Below, in pieces: positions 1-3,289 of a DNA stretch of 5,035 nucleotides. Under the pieces are notes generated by a model that worked only from the letters and a program-made list of their open reading frames with translations, was not told the DNA's origin and made no database searches. This stretch comes from Clostridia bacterium (GTDB taxonomy: Bacteria > Bacillota > Clostridia > UMGS1810). The translations under genes were made by a program, and so were the position numbers. The first letter of the stretch is position 1, and each line of letters starts with the position of its first letter. The stretch covers positions 1 to 5,035 of the forward strand of contig JAEDEG010000159.1 of the NCBI GenBank assembly GCA_016293435.1, read 5' to 3'.

Positions 1-1
1 T

Positions 2-280
2 GGCAGACCCAAGAAAGACGAAATCCGTGATAAAAAGCAAGATTACATTGATGAAGCGGAGCGAGTAGAGGTTGAACGCAAATTCAGCCTCGCTAAACGC
101 AAATGCGGAATTGGACTTATTGTGACAAGACTGAAAGAAACGACTTGCCACTGCATTGCTATGTCCGTATTACTGTTGAAACCACAAAAAATCGGTAAGG
201 TTCTTTTTATCATTTTTTTATCATGGTTTCAAAAGCTGTTAGGAATTTACAATATTTCAAAAATGGCGTTAATTCAGTAG
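2..280 (+). CDS. C-terminal end of an IS5-like DDE transposase (5' part outside window)
   Basis: The frame is open from the left window edge to TAG at 278-280, giving 92 residues of the C-terminal end of a transposase. It begins GRPKKDEIRDKK and contains the block ERVEVERKFSLAKRKCGIGL. This fits the R-x3-E-x6-K signature around the last catalytic acid of IS4/IS5-superfamily DDE enzymes: R at 62-64, E at 74-76, K at 95-97. The following LKETTCHCIAMSVLLLK segment resembles the usual IS5 ending (a T-S-rich stretch, then a hydrophobic 'MNLxK' block). The tail KVLFIIFLSWFQ is hydrophobic, as is common in this group. Transposases of this type cut and rejoin the ends of their own element. The first two acidic residues and the left end are outside the window, so I cannot tell whether the copy is complete, and no right inverted repeat could be defined. 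Confidence 0.8.
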   Translation, partial: GRPKKDEIRDKKQDYIDEAERVEVERKFSLAKRKCGIGLIVTRLKETTCHCIAMSVLLLKPQKIGKVLFIIFLSWFQKLLGIYNISKMALIQ

Positions 281-295
281 ACATTAAATAATATA

Positions 296-372
296 TTGTA
301 CATGACCTTTGGCAGTATATTGCTTGCAGTCGGCGTATTTTTTTCAAAACACCAAACGGCTTTGCAGCCGCT
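296..372 (+). pseudogene. Possible decayed N-terminus of a YitT-family membrane protein
   Basis: Directly after the transposase stop, one frame reads LYMTFGSILLAVGVFF (from 296). A seven-T run at 338-344 then ends the match, and the next frame continues FKTPNGFAA. Adding one T to the run gives TFGSILLAVGVFFFKTPNGFAA, which resembles the first transmembrane segment and 'FFKxPNxFxxGG' motif of YitT/DUF161 membrane proteins. Similarity stops near 372, and the rest of such a protein (normally near 280 residues) is absent. No ribosome site is visible. I read this as the stump of a gene broken by insertion or deletion next to the transposase. The resemblance is short and from memory, so it could be chance. 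Confidence 0.3.
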
Positions 373-460
373 CCCCAGGCCGCCGCTGATATTTATTTGC
401 CCTCTGCCGGGTGTTGTATCAATCAAATACTAAGCAAGATGATTAGTTTTCTTTAAGCTA
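373..460. other. Intergenic stretch without recognisable gene
   Basis: Between the possible YitT remnant and the Fic promoter there is no start codon with a ribosome site and no recognisable protein. The first part (to about 415) is much more GC-rich than its surroundings, which may mark a junction left by the transposon or a deletion. A weak 5-bp hairpin lies just upstream at 357-370. Confidence 0.5.
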
Positions 461-489
461 TTGATTATTTTGCAATTATGTAGTATAAT
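461..489 (+). promoter_or_regulatory. Sigma-A type promoter for the Fic gene
   Basis: A -35 box TTGATT (461-466) is followed by a 17-base spacer and a perfect -10 box TATAAT (484-489). Transcription would start near 496, leaving a leader of roughly 34 bases before the GTG start at 530. The TTG of the -35 box is in frame with the Fic gene but lies upstream of the expected transcript, so it is not a start codon. Confidence 0.7.
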
Positions 490-516
490 TAAGTTAATAC
501 GCAAGATAATACTTAT

Positions 517-525
517 GAGAGGTGA
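517..525 (+). promoter_or_regulatory. Ribosome binding site that fixes the Fic start
   Basis: GAGAGGTGA matches the extended anti-Shine-Dalgarno complement (AGGAGGTGATC) and ends four bases before GTG at 530. An in-frame ATG at 515 overlaps this site and cannot use it, so GTG 530 is the preferred start. Confidence 0.75.
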
Positions 526-529
526 TTTT

Positions 530-1519
530 GTGGCAGCTTATACACCGCCGTTTAACATAACATTCAAAATGCTTACGCTTGTTTCAAGCATATCCGAAAA
601 GGTAGGCAACATCAGTGTTACAAGCAATATGCGTTCCAAGCCGCATCTGAGAAAAAACAATCGAATCAAATCAATACATTCTTCTCTGAAAATAGAAGCA
701 AATTCTCTTACTATCGGTCAGATCAGAGATGTTATTAACGGAAGAGCGGTTTTAGGTGAACAAAAAGAAATAAGAGAAGTTAAAAATGCCTATGAGGCAT
801 ACGAAAAACTCCCTGAAATTGATCCCTATGATATAAACGAACTCAAAAAAATTCACGGGATAATGACAAAGTATCTCGTGGACGAATCGGGAGAATTTCG
901 CAAAGGCGAAGAAGGGGTTTTCAACGGTGATAAATGTATTTTTATGGCACCGCCTGCAAGAATGGTGCCGGAGCTTATGCAAAATCTTTTTGATTGGCTT
1001 TGTGCGAGCAAAGATGAAGTTCATCCGCTTATAATGTCTGCTGTGTTCCATTATGAATTTGTGTTTATACATCCCTTTGCAGACGGTAACGGCAGAACAG
1101 CAAGATTGTGGCATAGTGCATTCCTTTCTAAATGGAATGCGATATTTGAATATATTCCGATAGAAAGCCAAATTGAAAGGTTTCAGGAGGAGTATTATGA
1201 TGCCATCGCTAAATGTCACACAGAAGGAAGCTCAAACACATTCATTCTGTTTATTTTGGAGCAGATTGACAAGATACTCGACGAAATAACAGAGCAAATT
1301 GCCGTTGACGAAGGAATTTCAGAATATGTAAAAAAGCTTCTTGATGTAATGGAATATGATACACCGTATACCTTGTATGCTCTTATGGATTTGTTGGGAC
1401 TCAAATCAAAAGAAACCATAAGACGGCATTATATTCATCCGGCATTGGAGCTCGGGCTCATACAAATGACCATTCCCGATAAACCCCAAAGCAAAAATCA
1501 ACGATATATAAAAAAATAA
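530..1519 (+). CDS. Class II Fic-domain protein, probable AMP transferase
   Basis: This is a 329-residue protein from GTG 530. It carries the complete Fic active-site motif HPFADGNGRTAR at residues 181-192 (bases 1070-1105), with the catalytic His, the Asp for metal and the two Arg residues. Upstream, SSLKIEAN (about 51-58) matches the S/TxxxE inhibitory motif of class II Fic enzymes. E56 would contact the second Arg and hold the enzyme off, although the residue after Glu is Ala instead of the usual Gly/Asn. Residues about 121-150 (GEFRKGEEGVF to APPARMVPELM) look like the target-binding flap. The C-terminus (about 265-329) has a winged-helix look, with LMDLLGLKSKETIRRHYIHPALELGLI. Fic enzymes usually transfer AMP from ATP to a hydroxyl of a target protein. 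The target is not predictable here, and no separate antitoxin gene is present. The gene has its own promoter and terminator and appears intact. Confidence 0.92.
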   Translation: MAAYTPPFNITFKMLTLVSSISEKVGNISVTSNMRSKPHLRKNNRIKSIHSSLKIEANSLTIGQIRDVINGRAVLGEQKEIREVKNAYEAYEKLPEIDPYDINELKKIHGIMTKYLVDESGEFRKGEEGVFNGDKCIFMAPPARMVPELMQNLFDWLCASKDEVHPLIMSAVFHYEFVFIHPFADGNGRTARLWHSAFLSKWNAIFEYIPIESQIERFQEEYYDAIAKCHTEGSSNTFILFILEQIDKILDEITEQIAVDEGISEYVKKLLDVMEYDTPYTLYALMDLLGLKSKETIRRHYIHPALELGLIQMTIPDKPQSKNQRYIKK

Positions 1520-1523
1520 TCGC

Positions 1524-1580
1524 TAAAATCACCGCAATATTAAATAATATGATTATATTTGCGGCGATTTTACTTGTTTT
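1524..1580. terminator. Hairpin terminator between convergent Fic and XRE genes
   Basis: TAAAATCACCGCAA (1524-1537) pairs with TTGCGGCGATTTTA (1559-1572): a 14-bp stem with one wobble pair and a 21-base AT-rich loop. On the plus strand it is followed by CTTGTTTT. On the minus strand it is followed by GCGATTATTTTTT, the better U-tract. It lies 5 bases past the Fic stop and 56 bases past the stop of the oppositely oriented XRE gene, so it probably serves both. Confidence 0.75.
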
Positions 1581-1627
1581 ATGCGAGTTAGGTTATCGGC
1601 ACAACGGCTTATCACTTGACGTTGTAT

Positions 1628-1960
1628 CTAAATATTTTCTGTTTCTAATATTTCAATAAATTTATAAACAAGGTTTTGTTTTGTTCCGGACAAATCGTCT
1701 AATTTTTCGATTATAAGCCTGTTCATATTCGCTTTTTCCTTTTCTTTTACACATCCCAACAAAATTTGGTCGGGAGTGGTGTCAAGAGCCGCACATATTC
1801 TCATTAATACATCAATACTGGGAATAGATCTTGCTGTTTCTATGTTAGAAAGATACTTGTCACTTAACCCGGCTGCTTCATTCACAGCACTTTGTTTCAA
1901 GCCAAGTGCTTTTCTTCGTGCGGCTATTCTTTTGCCCACTTCTTTATAATCTACATACAT
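1628..1960 (-). CDS. XRE/Cro-type helix-turn-helix repressor
   Basis: A 110-residue DNA-binding protein starts at the ATG at 1960-1958. An in-frame GTG at 1969 exists, but it lies within the ribosome site GGGAAGGTG (1975-1967), which sits at proper distance from the ATG, so the ATG is preferred. Residues about 6-66 form a standard HTH_3 (Cro/C1) domain: VGKRIAARRKALGLKQ, then AVNEAAGLSDKYLSNIETARSI covering helices 2-3, ending in LDTTPDQILLG. The C-terminal 40 residues are charged and helical (KANMNRLIIEKLDDLSGTKQ onward) and may mediate dimerisation. It is divergent from the SIR2-like gene, and a perfect palindrome overlaps that gene's -35 box. The likely role is therefore repression of the SIR2-like gene and perhaps its own. 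The operator assignment is inference; the HTH family is secure. Confidence 0.9.
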   Translation of the reverse strand: MYVDYKEVGKRIAARRKALGLKQSAVNEAAGLSDKYLSNIETARSIPSIDVLMRICAALDTTPDQILLGCVKEKEKANMNRLIIEKLDDLSGTKQNLVYKFIEILETENI

Positions 1961-1966
1961 TTCATT

Positions 1967-1975
1967 CACCTTCCC
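1967..1975 (-). promoter_or_regulatory. Ribosome binding site of the XRE gene
   Basis: Read on the minus strand, GGGAAGGTG precedes ATG (1960-1958) by six bases. It contains the alternative GTG codon at 1969, which argues against that codon being the start. Confidence 0.6.
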
Positions 1976-1981
1976 ATATCA

Positions 1982-2010
1982 ATTTTATCTTAAATATTTA
2001 TTTTAATAAA
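1982..2010 (-). promoter_or_regulatory. Weak candidate promoter for the XRE gene
   Basis: On the minus strand TTTATT (2010-2005) lies 17 bases upstream of TAAAAT (1987-1982). The -10 box matches 5 of 6 positions, but the -35 box is poor. Transcription would begin near 1975, giving a very short leader. TTACAA (2020-2015) is an alternative -35 with no good partner. The region is very AT-rich, so chance matches are expected. Confidence 0.25.
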
Positions 2011-2018
2011 CTCATTGT

Positions 2019-2035
2019 AAGATGAATTTCATCTT
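2019..2035. promoter_or_regulatory. Palindromic operator candidate for the XRE repressor
   Basis: AAGATGAATTTCATCTT is a perfect inverted repeat with 8-base arms (2019-2026 and 2028-2035) around one central base. Its last two bases are the first two of the TTGACA -35 box, so a bound repressor would block RNA polymerase at the SIR2-like promoter. A related half site, TTTATCTT, lies at 1984-1991 near the XRE start and could allow autoregulation. The size and symmetry fit a Cro/C1-type dimer site; binding by this protein is inferred. Confidence 0.65.
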
Positions 2036-2062
2036 GACATATGAATAAGTATGGTTTATAAT
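2034..2062 (+). promoter_or_regulatory. Consensus sigma-A promoter for the SIR2-like gene
   Basis: TTGACA (2034-2039), a 17-base spacer and TATAAT (2057-2062) match the housekeeping consensus at all twelve positions. The start of transcription would be near 2069, about 39 bases before the ATG at 2108. Such a strong promoter next to a palindrome fits a gene that is normally held off by a repressor. Confidence 0.85.
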
Positions 2063-2095
2063 AGAAAAAACTACTAATAATCATATTTTTTGCTT

Positions 2096-2102
2096 GAGGT
2101 GA
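2096..2102 (+). promoter_or_regulatory. Ribosome binding site of the SIR2-like gene
   Basis: GAGGTGA lies five bases before ATG 2108. It shows that the 40-codon 5' fragment is the genuine start of the SIR2-like gene and that the gene once continued beyond its present stop at 2228. Confidence 0.7.
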
Positions 2103-2107
2103 AAGCT

Positions 2108-2230
2108 ATGTCGTTTACAAAATGTGCTGAGTGGGATTTAACAAAATCTAAGCCGCAGGTTTTGTTGGTTGGAAACGGAATATTGTTGTGCTCTGATAAT
2201 AATCATCCAAAATGGGAGCAGATTCAATAA
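2108..2230 (+). CDS. 5' fragment of the SIR2-like gene (40 codons)
   Basis: This open fragment has a good promoter and ribosome site and ends at TAA 2228-2230, where the inserted element begins. The product would be only the first strand and glycine loop (GNG at residues 22-24) of the Rossmann-type fold, which cannot be functional alone. Confidence 0.65.
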   Translation: MSFTKCAEWDLTKSKPQVLLVGNGILLCSDNNHPKWEQIQ

Positions 2231-2254
2231 GCGGCAAAGCCGCGTCATTCAACG

Positions 2255-2286
2255 TTTTCAGTGGGAGATTGAGCTCCCACTGAAAA
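2255..2286. repeat. Perfect 13-bp inverted repeat in the inserted element
   Basis: The two arms are exact complements around the loop ATTGAG. Neither side has a U-tract after the stem (plus side AAATTAAA, minus side CGTTGAATGAC), so it is not a standard terminator. It is more likely a structural hairpin of the element, formed in single-stranded DNA or RNA. Confidence 0.75.
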
Positions 2287-2288
2287 AA

Positions 2289-2330
2289 TTAAATGTCACC
2301 CGCCGCCTATAGAGACGGGGGACATCTTAA
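2289..2330. repeat. Imperfect hairpin at the right end of the inserted element
   Basis: An outer TTAA/TTAA pairing (one bulged C at 2326) continues into ATGTC/GACAT, an A-G mismatch, and CCCG/CGGG, closing on a 13-base loop. It lies at the right boundary of the insertion, where IS200/IS605-type elements carry a hairpin recognised by the transposase; that link is inference. Confidence 0.6.
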
Positions 2331-3183
2331 TTTAGTTATAAATTATTTGTCCGATAAAAGCACCTCCGGCAGAGATAAAATGAGTTTGGAAAATGTTCCT
2401 TATTCTATTATTGCCACTGCCAAAATTTGTCATAATGATGTTGACAGAAGAAAACGTTATACCAATTATTTTTCCAAAAAAGACAGTATGGATTTTAAAG
2501 ACGGTTATGTTTATAAAAATAATAATTCTATAATCAAAAAGCTTTTGGAAGTGGATTTTGACGCTATTCTTACAACAAACTATACCTATGAAATAGAAAA
2601 CGAACTGTGTAACAATTACAGCAATAAGTCAATTGCCGAAAAGAGAAAGTGTGCTTTTTGGCATATAAGGCAAGATGAAAAAAACAAAATACATAAATTC
2701 AATCGCTTTTTGTATAACGGAGAAATCGAAAAAAATATTTGGCATATCCACGGAGAAACGAGAAATGTCTCAACTATTGTATTGACACACGACGAATATT
2801 CACGAATGATAAATTATATGGTCAGCTATTTTCGTGACTGCGCAAACAAGTATCAACGCTTTGGTCAGTGTGTAAAGATGAAATCGTGGATCGATTATTT
2901 TGTAACCGGTGATGTGTATGTACTCGGCTTTGGATTTGATTTTTCCGAAATTGATATGTGGTGGTTACTCAACAGAAGATGCAGAGAAAAGGCAGAAATA
3001 GGCAATGTTTATTTCTTTGAACAGCGGGAAAATTTATCTGAAAATAAAGAATACATAATGAAAAGATTTGGTGTTGTGGTTGACACACTGGAAGATAAAT
3101 TATATAACGGAGATTATATAAGCTTTTATAATGATGCTATTGAAAAAATAAAAAATATTCAAAAAACAAACAAAAATAAATAA
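2293..3183 (+). CDS. 3' reading frame of the split SIR2-like gene
   Basis: This frame is open for 296 residues. The first 13 (MSPAAYRDGGHLN) come from the inserted element, and the SIR2-like sequence proper begins at LVINYLSDK (2332). The ATG at 2293 lies inside a hairpin and has no ribosome site; neither does the next in-frame ATG at 2380. Efficient translation is therefore unlikely. The frame keeps the conserved TTNY, WHIHGE and LGFGFD blocks of the family but lacks the glycine loop, which is on the 5' fragment. An automatic annotation would probably list it as a SIR2 family protein; I consider it a gene fragment. Confidence 0.6.
   Translation: MSPAAYRDGGHLNLVINYLSDKSTSGRDKMSLENVPYSIIATAKICHNDVDRRKRYTNYFSKKDSMDFKDGYVYKNNNSIIKKLLEVDFDAILTTNYTYEIENELCNNYSNKSIAEKRKCAFWHIRQDEKNKIHKFNRFLYNGEIEKNIWHIHGETRNVSTIVLTHDEYSRMINYMVSYFRDCANKYQRFGQCVKMKSWIDYFVTGDVYVLGFGFDFSEIDMWWLLNRRCREKAEIGNVYFFEQRENLSENKEYIMKRFGVVVDTLEDKLYNGDYISFYNDAIEKIKNIQKTNKNK
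3080..3108 (+). promoter_or_regulatory. Promoter-like sequence within the SIR2 3' end, candidate for the LRR gene
   Basis: TTGACA (3080-3085), a 17-base spacer and TATAAC (3103-3108) match the sigma-A consensus at 11 of 12 positions. A transcript starting near 3115 would have a leader of about 94 bases before the LRR gene at 3209. It lies in coding sequence, so it may be chance. However, it would explain how the LRR gene stays expressed with the upstream gene broken or repressed. Confidence 0.4.
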
Positions 3184-3208
3184 TATTAAGAAAGCGAGAT
3201 GTATTAAT

Positions 3209-3289
3209 TTGAAAACAAAATTTTTCAAACTCATTCTGATGCTTTGCATTGCAATTGTAATATGTATAATACCTCACATTGCTAATGCC
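3209..3289 (+). other. Signal peptide of the LRR protein
   Basis: Residues 1-27 have a basic n-region (K2, K4, K7), a hydrophobic stretch (LILMLCIAIVICII) and an A-x-A type end (ANA before ATED), as expected for Sec export and signal peptidase I cleavage. There is no lipobox at the cleavage region. Confidence 0.8.

Larger units (their letters stand above)
2228..2331. mobile_element. Small palindromic non-autonomous element inside the SIR2-like gene
   Basis: These 104 bases separate two parts of one protein and hold three hairpins and no gene. GCGGC-AAA-GCCGC is at 2231-2243. A perfect 13-bp stem runs from TTTTCAGTGGGAG (2255-2267) to its complement (2274-2286) with a 6-base loop. A third stem, ATGTCACCCG (2293-2302) with CGGGGGACAT (2316-2325), has one A-G mismatch and is flanked by TTAA on both sides (2289-2292, 2327-2330). 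A length of 104 restores the reading frame; the exact edge is ambiguous by one shared T (2228 or 2332). No target duplication is visible. Terminal hairpins without target duplication fit IS200/IS605-derived elements (palindrome-associated elements), but the family is not proven. A motif ATTCAA occurs at the left junction (2222-2227) and again at 2247-2252. Confidence 0.6.
2108..3183 (+). pseudogene. SIR2-like NAD-binding protein gene, split by a 104-base insertion
   Basis: The 5' part (2108-2227) encodes 40 residues with QVLLVGNGILL, the GxG nucleotide-binding loop that opens SIR2-like proteins, then PKWEQIQ and a TAA. The remainder continues in another frame from about 2332 to 3183. It shows DFDAILTTNY (TTNY at 2572-2583), IWHIHGE (second His at 2749-2751, candidate catalytic base) and VYVLGFGFDFSEIDMWWLL near the end. 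Removing bases 2228-2331 joins WEQIQ to LVINYLSDK and gives about 323 residues, near the size I recall for small stand-alone SIR2-like proteins. In that family W-x2-hydrophobic2 followed by a short helix is usual here, so nothing seems lost. Relatives bind or cleave NAD, and several defend against phage; that role here is inference. Apart from the insertion both halves look undamaged, suggesting a recent event. Confidence 0.8.

Noticed and set aside
357..370. Small hairpin CGGCT-TTGC-AGCCG
   Set aside because: The stem is only 5 bp and no T-run follows; it is too short to call a terminator or element end.
461..529. TTG (461) or ATG (515) as the Fic start
   Set aside because: TTG 461 is part of the -35 box and ATG 515 overlaps the ribosome site. 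The GTG at 530 is correctly spaced, and similarity to Fic proteins begins after it.
752..1219. A 155-codon open frame on the minus strand
   Set aside because: It lies wholly antisense to the Fic gene over its conserved active site. Its translation is low-complexity and Phe/Ile-rich, with no recognisable family and no ribosome site.
1216..1419. A 67-codon open frame on the minus strand
   Set aside because: It is antisense to the Fic C-terminal region, has no recognisable motif, and its Ser-rich translation is typical of a shadow frame.
2255..2286. Perfect hairpin as an intrinsic terminator or attenuator of the SIR2-like gene
   Set aside because: The arms end in A/T pairs but no U-tract follows on either strand, and it lies between two halves of one protein, which fits an insertion better.
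2228..2331. Self-splicing intron or programmed frameshift or bypass site
   Set aside because: 104 bases is too short for a group I or II intron with catalytic core, and no slippery site is seen at the stop. Translational bypass of this length cannot be formally excluded but has no positive evidence.
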